Source: Seiridium cupressi (Eukaryota > Ascomycota > Sordariomycetes > Amphisphaeriales > Sporocadaceae). From it: a DNA stretch of 64,000 nt. The stretch is taken from assembly GCA_036674765.1 (NCBI GenBank), contig JARVKI010000046.1, forward strand, positions 186,001 to 250,000, read 5' to 3'. The translations under genes were made by a program, and so were the position numbers. The notes beneath the pieces were generated by a model. That model saw nothing but the letters and a program-made list of their open reading frames with translations, was not told where the DNA came from and did not search any database. Shown one piece after another: positions 1 to 10,404 of this stretch (within the stretch, counting starts at the first letter, position 1; every line of letters starts with the position of its first letter).

Positions 1-594
1 AAGAGCTTCGACAGAATGATTCCAAGGCGTGTGGTACACTGGGTTGATTACACACTTGTTGTTTTGGCTCTCGATTCATGGACTGGGGCCGTTGTTATGG
101 CCATCATACGTCTCGATCATTCGTCTGGGTCCGCTAGCCATTATTCGACATGGTCTCAAAAAAACGTGGCGTGAACAAGTGCTTTTTGCTCTCGTGTTTA
201 CCCCTCTACGCACTCTCGCGAGGTTTCTGTTGAGCACCAAATTGAATCTCCGTTTCGTTGGATTTCCACTTGGAACGTTCTGTGCTAGTATTCTTGGTAT
301 TTTGTTCATCGTGATCACCTGGGACCTTCAGCGACTTCCATTTGAGCGAGCGTCGACCTGGATTGGTGGAGATCTCGTATCGTGCCAGGTTTTGCAAGGG
401 ATTGAGAATGGCTTCTGTGGCTGCTTGACTACCGTGAGTACTTGGACCTTAGAGGTAAGCGGACTCAGAAGAGCACACGCATATATATCTACGGGTTTGC
501 TAGTTGGGTAACTGGTCTTGCAATCATTATCCTCGTGATGGGGTCAATTAGATGGACAGACGGGATAGGCCAGCCTATTTGCACAACAGCATAA
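1..594 (+). pseudogene. Decayed 3' end of a multi-pass membrane protein gene
   Basis: One reading frame (codons starting at base 1) runs from the left edge to a TAA at 592-594 with protein-like composition and two hydrophobic stretches, around DYTLVVLALDSWTGAVVMA (codons 16-34) and YGFASWVTGLAIIILVMG (codons 164-181). It is interrupted by four stops: TGA 172-174, TAG 286-288, TGA 343-345 and TGA 403-405. Each is one G-to-A change from TGG, and the surrounding text is rich in tryptophan. A second frame is open from 29 to 511 (160 codons), but it breaks the C-terminal membrane segment, so I consider it a shadow. The 5' part lies outside the window. I do not recognise the family. Alternatives are chance openness or a gene whose introns I have not found. 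Confidence 0.45.
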
Positions 595-1022
595 TGGTTC
601 TATCATCTAGAATGTAATGACTCTAGAAGAAGAAATGCGGGACAGTCCATGAAGCACCTCCATAGTAGTCGATGCTGTGACTACGGGATCCGTCGAGCGA
701 GGGAGGTTACTGCACCACACAGCGCGAAGCGCATCGGATCACAGGTCGGACATCGGTGCAGGCTTTTTTTTTTTAAAAAAAACCTGGAGTATTACACATT
801 GCTTGCAAGTAATTATATGTTCATTAGATGTGCTATTTAGTTCGTGTAAATGCTCTCAAGCGTCATAATTCATACGTCAAGACTTGGCATATCTCTCAAT
901 TTGTGAGCAGCCAAGCGCTAAGCCCATGATGCTCGAGAGTAAGACATTGCTGTGCGATTTGACCTCTCGGCTGCCATGTTCATCAAATGCCACATTATTC
1001 GTCTCGTCGTTTCCCTTCGCCT
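595..1022. other. Intergenic, no gene seen
   Basis: Spacer between the decayed gene and the 3' end of the secreted-protein gene. It holds an oligo-T/oligo-A run near 764-782 and only short overlapping frames with no recognisable protein. Confidence 0.5.
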
Positions 1023-1556
1023 TTACGGGTCCTCAACTGGCTGGTTCTAAGCAAATGGTGAGTATGCGTTCAGCCGGGGATTGAGTGTGGATTAACTCAC
1101 ATCACGCTGCCAGTACTCCTCGTAGCAGTCAACATTATCCTCGGGCGAGTAAAACACATCTCCACTTCCCTTGATCACTGCCATTGGGCCAGCAAATGAG
1201 CTGGCACTAGCTACTGTCGAGACAATCGTGCCTTCGGCTGCGGATGTCGCATTTGAGGGTATCGTTGCCTCCAGTGTGAACGGGCTAGTGACAGCTGTGG
1301 TCTTGCCGGCGTACTCGACAGTTGTGTCATTGTTGACGTAAGCGGTGGCCTGCGGCTCAGGGAAGTCTGGGAGGTAGTCCGGGTAGTACCAGAAGAGGGC
1401 AGCGTATGCTTCTGATGTGACGCTGTTGATGCAGTTTGCGAAGGTGTAGCGCTCTGCGGTGTCTCGCTCCATGACGGGGAGAGGCGAGGCACCCACAAGG
1501 GTGGCACTCAGGAAAAGAGCGCTTCCGAACATGCTTGAAAGGGTTGAGAGAATCAT
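1023..1556 (-). CDS. Small secreted protein, unknown function
   Basis: ATG at 1556 opens a protein with a clear signal peptide (hydrophobic residues about 8-23, then ASPLP). Exon 1 is 1556-1101. A GTGAGT donor follows directly, and a 54-nt intron (1100-1047) ends in GCTTAG. Exon 2 (1046-1023) adds NQPVEDP and a stop, giving 159 residues. Without splicing the frame ends two codons into the intron. The mature protein is Ser/Thr/Ala-rich, has an NDT sequon and only two cysteines (in FANC and VDCY), which could form a single disulfide. A TATATAA element lies about 125 bp upstream. I do not recognise the family. A cell-wall or effector-like role is possible but not shown. Confidence 0.7.
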
Positions 1557-3550
1557 TTTGTATCAATTATGTAACTAGGCAAGCAAGTATGATTGTGCTG
1601 GTAGATTGGGGTATTGTATGCTTCAGTTCAGATGATGGGACATGCCAAAGAAAACTCAATCCAGCATTTCGTCGTGCTTATATATACTTCTTGGCCATTC
1701 TACAACCGGGCCTCTTTCCCGCATGTCCCTTACGAAATTTTCATCCTCGGTCATCACAACGTCGAGAGCATCTACACACAACCGTTGAAAAGACCCGCAT
1801 GGTGGCTTGCTCGCCCACATGGGAGCTGCCTGATGTAGCAGTTCGTTCGAGGTGGGTCGACGGTGAGCGGGATCTGGACCCGATATCGTCCTACCATAGC
1901 GACCTGCATGTGCAATAAAGATCCTGTAGCATCAGCGACCGATGGTATGGATGCAGTCTGCTCACTATTCTTAGCAAGCTCGAGAACAAGCTTAAGATAT
2001 TGCGGGCAGGGGTGCACACCGGACGCTAAGGCAACATCCGCTAACCGGCCGATCTCATCGCGTAGATATCGTGCATGAACCTGTCTTGCCGTCTTTGTTT
2101 TCGCCGACATGTGGGTAAGGATAGCGGTATGCGAGGATGAAAAAAACCTTGCATCCTCGGGAAAACCGGAAACTATACGATTGATGGACGGTTGTTTCCA
2201 CCAATGACGCAGAAATCCATTCTGCGCGGTGGATGACCTTAACATATATTTGCGCCGGAATTGTTAGCGAGGTGGCTGACCAACCACTCGCAGAGCACTC
2301 GTATCCAGGGTCCCAACCACCCAGATTATATATACTTGACCCGCACAGCTTTAACACTATACACCTAAGCGAAGAGCTATGAGCTTGGTTTTGGAACCTG
2401 GAATGCCCATCGCGGGAAGATCCGGATTTGTTATGCCTGAGAGCCATACTGTGTGCGGCTCAAACGATGAGCTTAAGGGGGGCTAGACTGTAGTTACGCC
2501 TTCGCTTATTGCCCCCATAAGATGGAATCATTCTTGATATTCTCACCCACACAAATTTATGTTCTCACCTATTCTAGCGTACTAACAACACAAATCAGAG
2601 TTGATAGAAACGACTACCAACAATTCACGTCTCGGCCAAGTTCTTGCTTGGTAGCCTCGGAAGCGATGATAATAGCACCTTGGGCATGGCAAGAGACATC
2701 ACGGCTTGCTTTTGAGAGAGTTTCCTGGGGGCAGTCCTATCATTATGGTTTGTCTCGACGTATCATCCAACCAAGATAGAATAAAGACAGGTGATGGCCA
2801 GCCAACCTTTGATTGGTCCACCACCCAGAGAGAGCAGACTCCATTATGTACGCATCTAAGGGCTTTGGGCTTTATGCAGCATTCATAAGGGCGGCAGGTA
2901 TGCCATAAGTAATATAGACTCAGAACTCTGCGAGGACCACCATGGAGGGAGCTGTTTGGGCCATGTTACTGTCACTCAAATATGCCCTGTTCATTGCTCA
3001 CACACTATTGCCACCACCCACTTCTCGACAGGTCGTACGCAACTGTATGCGTCAAAGCTGGTGACATGTTGGATACACAACTATCTCGAGCTGAAATGTC
3101 ACGGACAGCTCATGCACGCAGTGGTATGTCACTTTGCTACGACAGGGATATAGATACCCAAGAGGCACACTAGTGCTAGTTCCTGGAGCAAATGTATGAT
3201 GGATGCCATTATTTATGTAAGCTCTTCAGCTGTCGACTGACACTCTCATGAAAATGAATTACATGCAAGACTCGAGATCTTCAATTGTGCAAGTATCACC
3301 AAGGTCGCATTGTGCCTGTGTGAACTGTGCTGCTGCCTGCATGCCATGACACAACGGTGGCGGGCAGCCCTTGTCTTCGGACGCCTCCGATCACGAATCT
3401 CAGGGCGGGGAACCCGGCAGTCCGGTATCTACAAACAGGCATCATGGATTGTGTCATTTCTCAAACCCAAAAGGCAAACTCTCTCTTATCATCGTCTTCT
3501 CGCAGTTGTACTTCCATTATCTCAAGGCATACCATCGAGAATTTGAAGCG
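1557..3550. other. Intergenic, possibly a small unknown gene on the minus strand
   Basis: Shared upstream region of two divergent genes. A 157-codon minus-strand frame (1772-2245) contains the soluble-looking segment GRLADVALASGVHPCPQYLK, but I see no family, splice model or conserved motif that supports it. The rest (2250-3550) holds only short frames. The frame of the M20 peptidase is open upstream to 3371, but that part reads like leader sequence. Confidence 0.4.
1678..1684 (-). promoter_or_regulatory. TATA box of the secreted-protein gene
   Basis: TATATAA on the minus strand, 122-128 bp upstream of the ATG at 1556. The TATA-like elements of three other accessory genes here lie 110-160 bp upstream of their ATGs. 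Confidence 0.45.
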
Positions 3551-5281
3551 ATGGTCAACAGCGAGAAGCTGCCTCTGGTGCAGCCGGCAGATGGCCTCCG
3601 GTGCGCCCAGCCGACCCGGAGCCGTAAATCGCGGCTGGGTTCGCGGTTGGCAATCATATCCATCACATTCGCCTTCATTGTATTCTTCAATTACAGCGGA
3701 ACTTCTGCCATCTTCCCTTCGAAGCCCACGCAAGGGCCACAATGTACCCAAGTAGAGCCACTTTGGCCAACCAAGAAGACCGATTCTCTCGCGCAGATGG
3801 ATGAGTATTTAGACTCTGGAAAGTTTCGCAATGAGAGCATCAGCCGCCTTGCTGGAGCGGTTCAGATCCCCAGCGAGTCTTACGATGATTTGGGTGTTAT
3901 TGGCGAGGACAAACGTTGGGATACCATGTACGATGTTGCTGCGTACTTGGAGAAGACTTTCCCGCTGGTTCACAGCACGCTTCAGCTGGAGAAGGTCAAC
4001 ACCCATGGCTTATTTTTCACTTGGAAGGGAACAGATGAGTCACTGAAGCCGTCAGTATTCATGGCTCATCAGGACGTGGTTCCAGTTGCCCAGGCCACTA
4101 TCAATCAGTGGACGTATCCGCCGTACAGTGGTACCTACGACGGCCGATCCGTCTGGGGTCGAGGATCTGCTGACTGCAAGAATAACCTGATTGGTATTCT
4201 GGAGGCTGTTGAGCTTCTCATCAGCGCTGGGTACACGCCAAAGAGGACCGTAGTCCTTTCCTTCGGATTTGACGAAGAGATTTCTGGGGCTCAAGGTGCT
4301 GGTCACCTGGCAAAAGCGATTGAGGAGCGTTATGGGAAGGACGGCATTGCGCTTATCGTTGATGAAGGTGCCGGAACCGTTCCAGCCTTTGGGGCCTTTT
4401 TTGCCACTCCTGCCGTTACCGAGAAGGGTTACATCGACATCGAGGTCATCGTTCGTGTGCCGGGTGGGCACTCTTCGGTCCCACCTCCGCACAACGGCAT
4501 TGGCGTTATGGCGGAATTCATTACGGTGGTGGAGAACAACCGCTACACACCCTATCTCGACCCGGAAAATCCTTTCTTGGAACTCCTCCAATGTGGAGCC
4601 GTGCATGGTCCCGATTTCCCGTCAAAGTGGAAGAAATTGTTGCCGTCCAAGGGCAAGGATAACCCCAAGAGGACGGCAAAGTTGGCCCAGGAAGTGGCCG
4701 AATCTAGCGATTTCTTCAAGTACCTATTCACAACTTCTCAGGCTGTCGATATAATCGGTGGTGGCGTGAAATCAAATGCCCTCCCGGAGCGCACAACGGC
4801 GCTGATAAACCACCGTGTCAACATTGGAGAAAAGGTCGAAGATGTCAAGCAGCATTTGATCAAGCTTGCTACCCCGCTTGCTGCGAAGTACAACCTCACT
4901 TTGCATGCTTTTGACGACCGGCCTGAGACGCCATCCTCGATCACTCTCAAAATGGAGAAAGGACTTGAGCCGGCGCCTTTGACGCCAACCAATACTGACA
5001 CTGTGACGCCGTACCTGGTCATCTCTGGAACCACACGTGCTTTGTATGGCGAGGATGTCTACCTCGCGCCAGCGCTTATGACCGGAAATACGGACACGAA
5101 ATTTTACTGGGATTTGACTAAGAACATCTTCCGGTACGGACCTGGCTGGGACCCTGAGGAAGAGGCCGGTCTTGCGGGTATCCATACAGTTGATGAGAAG
5201 ATCAGCGTCAAGCACCATGTCAATCTTGTCAAGTGGTTCAGCCTGTTCATTCGGAACATTGACGAGGCAGAGCTCGCATAA
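3551..5281 (+). CDS. CPS1: Vacuolar-type carboxypeptidase S (M20 metallopeptidase)
   Basis: A 576-residue single-exon protein. It is a zinc-dependent M20 aminoacylase/carboxypeptidase of the CPS1/PM20D1 group, which removes C-terminal residues from peptides in the vacuole or secretory lumen. It has a short basic cytosolic tail, one membrane anchor (about residues 34-52, IISITFAFIVFF), then a lumenal catalytic domain. Family landmarks are visible: MAHQDVVPV (H173, D175), WGRGSADCKNN (D208), FGFDEEISG (catalytic E242, metal-binding E243), VDEGAG (D271) and GIHTVDEKIS (H545). The dimerisation domain lies between about 290 and 410. I chose the ATG at 3551 because the frame upstream, open to 3371, adds 60 residues before the usual short tail and anchor. 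All key residues are present, so it is probably active. Confidence 0.92.
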   Translation: MVNSEKLPLVQPADGLRCAQPTRSRKSRLGSRLAIISITFAFIVFFNYSGTSAIFPSKPTQGPQCTQVEPLWPTKKTDSLAQMDEYLDSGKFRNESISRLAGAVQIPSESYDDLGVIGEDKRWDTMYDVAAYLEKTFPLVHSTLQLEKVNTHGLFFTWKGTDESLKPSVFMAHQDVVPVAQATINQWTYPPYSGTYDGRSVWGRGSADCKNNLIGILEAVELLISAGYTPKRTVVLSFGFDEEISGAQGAGHLAKAIEERYGKDGIALIVDEGAGTVPAFGAFFATPAVTEKGYIDIEVIVRVPGGHSSVPPPHNGIGVMAEFITVVENNRYTPYLDPENPFLELLQCGAVHGPDFPSKWKKLLPSKGKDNPKRTAKLAQEVAESSDFFKYLFTTSQAVDIIGGGVKSNALPERTTALINHRVNIGEKVEDVKQHLIKLATPLAAKYNLTLHAFDDRPETPSSITLKMEKGLEPAPLTPTNTDTVTPYLVISGTTRALYGEDVYLAPALMTGNTDTKFYWDLTKNIFRYGPGWDPEEEAGLAGIHTVDEKISVKHHVNLVKWFSLFIRNIDEAELA

Positions 5282-5945
5282 AAGATTTAGTCATATAGCG
5301 GCGGCATGATTCTACCTCGTAACTAGGCAATCTAAATAATAATCTTACCACTTCCATATGGGGGTGGGAAAGCTAATAACTGCATTTGTGACCAGTCTAT
5401 CCAGCAAAAGTCTTGTCTTTGGTCAACCATCTATTTTATTATCTGGTGACGATCTGTAGTGATAATTGTTAGCATATATCATATTCGAGTTCTGTTTTCA
5501 TTATAGCATTCAGCACTGGGGATAGTCTTGTCTTATTTAGTCTCGGTAGACTTCCTATATTATATTATAAAACCCTATGCTGCCCAGTATTCAGCATAAA
5601 AGATCTCATCTTATCTAGTGGGTGCTCATGAGAGTTTGAAACTAATCATTCTACGGAGTATCCCTTACCTTCGATACCTGGGCGATACAGCCCTATGCAG
5701 CCCCACAGCCAATGAGGCAGTGTCACTTGGTCCGATAATTGTGCCTCATGGAGACATATCATGCACGGCGCTACTGCAGGCTACGGTGAAGCAACTGGTC
5801 AAAACCCCCTTGAACCCGACCACTGTTACATTAGGCAACTAAACTGGTAATTTTGCTTTGTTGTACTACTCTAATTTGTGGTACATATGTGACCTGTTGT
5901 GTCCTGCTACAGCCCCCTCGAGTGACCACACACGAGCAGCGAAAC
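5282..5945. other. Intergenic, AT-rich, no gene seen
   Basis: 3' flank of the M20 peptidase gene and promoter of the cyclase-family gene. It is AT-rich from about 5280 to 5620. I saw no convincing element or reading frame. Confidence 0.5.
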
Positions 5946-7180
5946 ATGGACAAACTCGACGATTTACCCGACTTCGACTCCCTCCCGCCCGTGGAAGGTA
6001 TGCCGAAAGGCTGTGCCTGGGGCGTATTGTAAGAACTCGGTCCCCTGTCCATCCATGGATATAGTAGGACTTGATACGCAAGCCCACACTTATATAGTGA
6101 CAAGAATGGCAGAAAAGACACGCTCGGCTGTCTCAACCTGTTGACCCAAGATACCGTCAAGAGAGCCTACGCCGAAGCCCGCGACGGCATCTCCATTTCC
6201 CTCAACGCACCTCTGGACCTGCTCAAGGTCCCGGGCGGTCCACGCGTGCTCACGAGCCACAAAGTGCTTTCGTGGGCCGAGGACATTTCGCCCTCCACAT
6301 GCGGACACACGAGAGTGCTGGACGACGAGGTGACCTTCAACACACAGTCGAGCTCGCAGTGGGACGGGCTCTGCCACTTCGCGCACCAGGCGTCCGGTCT
6401 GGGCTACAACGGGTTCGAGCACGGCAAGGCCGGTCTGGAGGACGCGCAGAAGCGAGCGGACCTGCCAGGCCTGGAGCACTGGCACGAGCGTGGCGGCGTG
6501 GTGGGGAGGGGCGTGTTGTTGGATTACCGCGCCTACGCAGAGGCCAAGGGGATCGTGTACGAGCCCTTCTCCAGACACGTGATCACGACCGAGGACTTGG
6601 AGAAGGTGGCAGAGTTCCAGGGGACGGAATTGAGGAGAGGGGATATCTTGGTTGTGCGAGCTGGTGCTGCCGAGGCATTAGATGGCCTGACTGGCGAGGA
6701 GCAGTTGGGCTTGATGATGACGGGCCAAGGCGGCATGGTTGGTGTCGAGGGGAACGAGAAGACTGCCAAGGTGAGTTCTTCAGTTCTATTCTTGCGCAAC
6801 GACACGGAAGTGATGACTGACCCAAGACAAGTGGTTCTGGAACAGGCATTTCGCTGCTGTAGCCGGCGACACGTTCGCGTTCGAAGTGTTTCCTCCACAG
6901 AAACCGGATGGATCGTTGGGCGATATGGGTGATCTTGGTATGTGGACAATTCTGCGGTAGTTCAAGTATGTCCAAACGCGTCTGCTAACTTGATTTTGTA
7001 TTAGTATTGCACTCATACTTTCTAGCACTGTTCGGCATGAACATTGGCGAGCTCTGGGATCTGAAGGCTCTGAGTCAATATTGTGCAAAGACAAGCCGAT
7101 ATTCCTTTTTGCTAACATCCATCCCGCTGAAGGTCCCAGGCCTCGTAGCTTCACCACCAAATGCACTCGCGCTATTTTAA
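5946..7180 (+). CDS. Cyclase-family (kynurenine-formamidase-like) metal-dependent hydrolase
   Basis: Four exons: 5946-6028, 6098-6770, 6832-6937, 7005-7180. They join in frame into 345 residues. Donors are GTAAGA, GTGAGT and GTATGT; acceptors are ATATAG, ACAAG and TTAG, the last with a CTAAC branch site. The protein begins with the PPVEGMPKGCAWG segment usual for fungal putative cyclases (PF04199) and contains SSSQWDGLCHFAHQ, which carries the metal-site histidine region, and a C-terminal VASPPNALALF. The family contains metal-dependent hydrolases related to arylformamidase and polyketide cyclases. The substrate here is unknown. No signal peptide is visible, so it is probably cytosolic. The reading frame is intact across all junctions. 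Confidence 0.85.
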
Positions 7181-7641
7181 AATATAGGCCTCGCCTATTT
7201 AACAAGTTGATCGTTACATCTACAGAAAGTCAGTATGGTTGTGTTGCTACCATTAAGAACGCTCACCACTGATGCCGCATTTAAATCACTATTGGTCCAT
7301 ATTTAAAAGGTGGGATAGTCAATTGAGAACATCATCTAGTTTACACAGGACGAAAGCCAAACCATTTGACCTGATGTTATTCATCGTCAATCATCATCAT
7401 TACCGAATCGATCATCTCATCAAACCGTAACTTAAAGTGTGCGTTGGTTGGATGATGACTAAAATTCAGATCGTTGTATCCCCTCTTTATGTACATGGTC
7501 AATTCTTTATTGACAAATTTATCGTCTTCTGCCCATTGCGTCAAGCTCCGGGGGTATCCCTAAACTCCTGAGCCGTTCTATCATCTTAGACCGACTTACC
7601 ATCACGCCGTACCCGGTAGCATAGCTTTGTCTATTCATCTT
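7181..7641. other. Convergent intergenic region, no gene seen
   Basis: Lies between the 3' ends of two convergent genes. AT-rich, with scattered ATCATCATCA runs near 7390-7405. No reading frame of note. Confidence 0.5.
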
Positions 7642-9764
7642 CTAAAAGCTTATGAGATCTGCCATTCCAAATTAGTATCCTGTTGTTCTGGCAAAGCAGG
7701 AAGAGACTTACCTCGCCCGAAAAGACCACGCTTCATCCAATCCATTGCCATTAGGAACTTTGTTCTGACACCGACACTTTGGGCGAAGTATGCACTTCTC
7801 CATGCGTAAACGGCCCATACACCACCGGTCAAACCCCAACCACCGCCAAGGTCGAACACAGCGGAGTTGCCGACATATGCGAGGGCGCCTAGGTGGTGGT
7901 ATTCGAAGGCCTTGTAGACGGCCCCATCAAGATCGCCGTCAAGGATCTCGTTGTTTCTCAAGCCTGGGGCAGCCGATGCCAACTTGTTAAACTTCTTGGC
8001 CAAGTAGATACCTTGCTGATTGGCTCGCTGAGCGGTGGCGGGCAGGGAAGTGAGTTTGCTATCGATCTGTCCAAGCAGCTCTCTAAGCTCGCCGAAATCA
8101 AGAGTCCCCGATTGGTCCTTGTCGAATTGTCCGAACAGCTTGTCTACACGCTTGAGATGAGCAGCTGCTTGCGGGAATCGGCGTTTGACATCTGCGGCAA
8201 CGTTTCTCCAGTCCTGGAAATGCAACTCGAGATTTTCAGGGTCCTTTCCGTGTTTGAATGCAAGGCCGCGCAAGAAGGAGACGATGTTGTCCGCAATATT
8301 GTTTTGTACCGTCGAGCAGTCGCCGATCGCATAGACATCTCCCAGAGGTGTACCCACAACGCGAAGATGGGTGTCGGTCTCCAAGGCGTGGCGGTTGTTT
8401 TGCGTGTCACCCAATTTCGTCGCTATCCGCTTGCAAAACTCAGCCTGCGATACACCGGTCGACCATAGGCAGAATCCCATAGGCAGTTCCTTAGTCATGA
8501 GTTCTCCATTTTCGTTCTTCTGGCTAAAGACAATCTTGTCGTGGTGGACCTCCTGGACACGAGCGTTGGTGAGCACATCAACTTGGTCACGCGCAAACCT
8601 GTCCTCGGCGTACTTCGAAAGTGCCTCGTCATAAGTATTCAAGATGTGGCTGCGGCTCTGAATCAAGTGGACAGAAATCTCGTTTCTCAGCAGCTTGGGA
8701 AATCGCTTGGACAAGTCCTCGTTCAGCAAATCGAAGAGCTCTGCTGCGAACTCGACTCCGGTCGGGCCGCCTCCACTGACCACGAACGAAAGCAATCTCC
8801 TTCGTTCGGCGTCTGAGGTGGTGGGAAGACACGCGAGTTCCAAGTTGTTCATAACCTTATTCCGGATCATTCTGGCATCGTTGATGTCTTTCAGGAAGTG
8901 GCAGTTCTCTAAACCTTTGACGCCATGGGGATTCGTCACGGACCCAACCGCGATTACCACTTTGTCGTAGGGTACGTAGAATCTCATTTCTTTTCCATAG
9001 GCATCAACTTGCGTACATTCAATCAGCTTGTGCGAGAATTCGATATCCTGAGCGTCTGCACGTATGTAGTGACCGTTGAGCCTGGAGAGAATGCGCCGTA
9101 TTGGTTCGACCAAACTTCGTAGCTCGAGAGTTCCTACAGTAGCAGATGGCAGCATGGGTGTGAACAAGAAGTAATTCTTCGGGCTGACAACAGTAACGTG
9201 GTAATCATCAGGGTTGAGCTGTTTCAGTAGCGCAACGCCACCCCAGCCACCGCCAAGAATCACCAAGCGAGGCTTCTGCTTCTGGGCAGACTTCTCCTGG
9301 GTATCGTCATCGTCAATGTAGGCGTCAATGATCGGTAAGTTCTTGGGTCCACCGGTTCGGGGCGAGAGGGCGTATTCCGAGACGCGGCATTCCCCAAAGG
9401 GGGTCGACTCCTTGTATGTTGATGCGTCGTAGAGAAAGAAGGCTGCCAGGAGGAAACCAACGAAACCAGCACCGGTTCCAACTACTGCAGCCGAGCGATA
9501 CATGAAGTTTAGGAAGAAGGATCGCCGTTGAGGGAGCGGCGCGCCGGAGAGAGCTCTCGCAGCGGTCCTCGTCGGAAAGAGCCATTTGGTAGCATCCCCG
9601 TATTTTCGTTCGGGACTTTGTGGTCTCCTACTCGGCTGGGTAATCGAACGAGACTGAAAGAAGTTCGTAGGCGGCGCGTTCGAGGTGAAGCGCAAGCTGG
9701 GAGCAGCAGGTCTCCCGCGTCCACGGATGGCGCGGGCTACGAGGGCCCCGGGCGGCGGAGGCAT
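7642..9764 (-). CDS. nde1: External (type II) NADH:ubiquinone oxidoreductase with EF hand
   Basis: Two exons: 9764-7712 and 7658-7642. The 53-nt intron joins GLFGR to DLISF and a stop, giving 689 residues. The enzyme oxidises cytosolic NADH at the outer face of the inner mitochondrial membrane and passes electrons to ubiquinone without pumping protons. There is an Arg-rich presequence (residues 1-20), a membrane segment (about 92-112), an FAD-binding GGGWGG (171-176), an NADH-binding SGGGPTGVEFAAEL (about 335-350), and a canonical EF-hand loop DKDQSGTLDFGE in the C-terminal half, so Ca2+ control is likely. ATG 9764 is the first ATG; the frame upstream is open to 9863 but only from a TTG. If the last intron is retained, a 20-residue different tail would replace DLISF. 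Confidence 0.93.
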
Positions 9765-10404
9765 TGTAGTTATCGCGGCTTGAAGAAACAACAAAGGGCT
9801 GGATTTATTACGCGAACAGCATATCGAAGAAACCGAGACACGCGTGAAGCCAAGGGAGGCCAATTGATGTGTTGGCGATATGAGGTGCCACGCTGAAAGA
9901 AAATCTAGGGCAAGAAATCGGAGCTGTTGGAAACTCCTTGTCGATCAGGGAATACTGCGTCATAAGCTAACCTAGCCCTGGTCGGCCCTTCCCACGTAGT
10001 CATGCCGTAACAAAGCTTCTGTGACCCACCAGCACTTGGCGACGAGGACTTGGATAACTTTTGCGCAAAGCACTTATTCCGAGTTGTAAAAATCACTCGT
10101 TCGCCGCAATGAGGATTTTGTCACTGTTCACATAGTAATACGGGACAGTGAGGTCAACTTGATTTCCATATGTTTCTCGAAAAACTTTCGCGGCGACGAG
10201 AGGCGGTGTTCAGCAGGTTCGCTGCCGATTAATCAGCTCAGCTCGCCGCAAGCGGGCACTACACCACAATTGTCTCTGCTGGCAACGGCTCGCTTCAACG
10301 ATCACGATAATGCCCATCGGGACCCGGGGAGTAAGCCTTCTTATTGGGTCTCTCAATTATTTTATCTTTTAAGGGTGCGGCATTTGCCATGCAACTCGAC
10401 GGGC
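9765..10404. other. Promoter region of nde1, no other gene seen
   Basis: Contains the nde1 5' leader (9765 to about 9870) and the 3' flank of the Nop53 gene. A short direct run of CGCGGCGACGAG sits near 10188. No supported reading frame. Confidence 0.5.

Noticed and set aside
29..511. 160-codon plus-strand frame as a membrane protein gene
   Set aside because: It ends inside the C-terminal hydrophobic segment that the first frame carries through to its stop, and the first frame explains the region better as a decayed gene.
3371..3550. N-terminal extension of the M20 peptidase
   Set aside because: The 60 extra residues precede the usual short tail and anchor and have no family counterpart; treated as leader.
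9765..9863. Longer NADH dehydrogenase start at 9863
   Set aside because: The codon at 9863 is TTG, not ATG; the first ATG is at 9764 and is followed by a good presequence.
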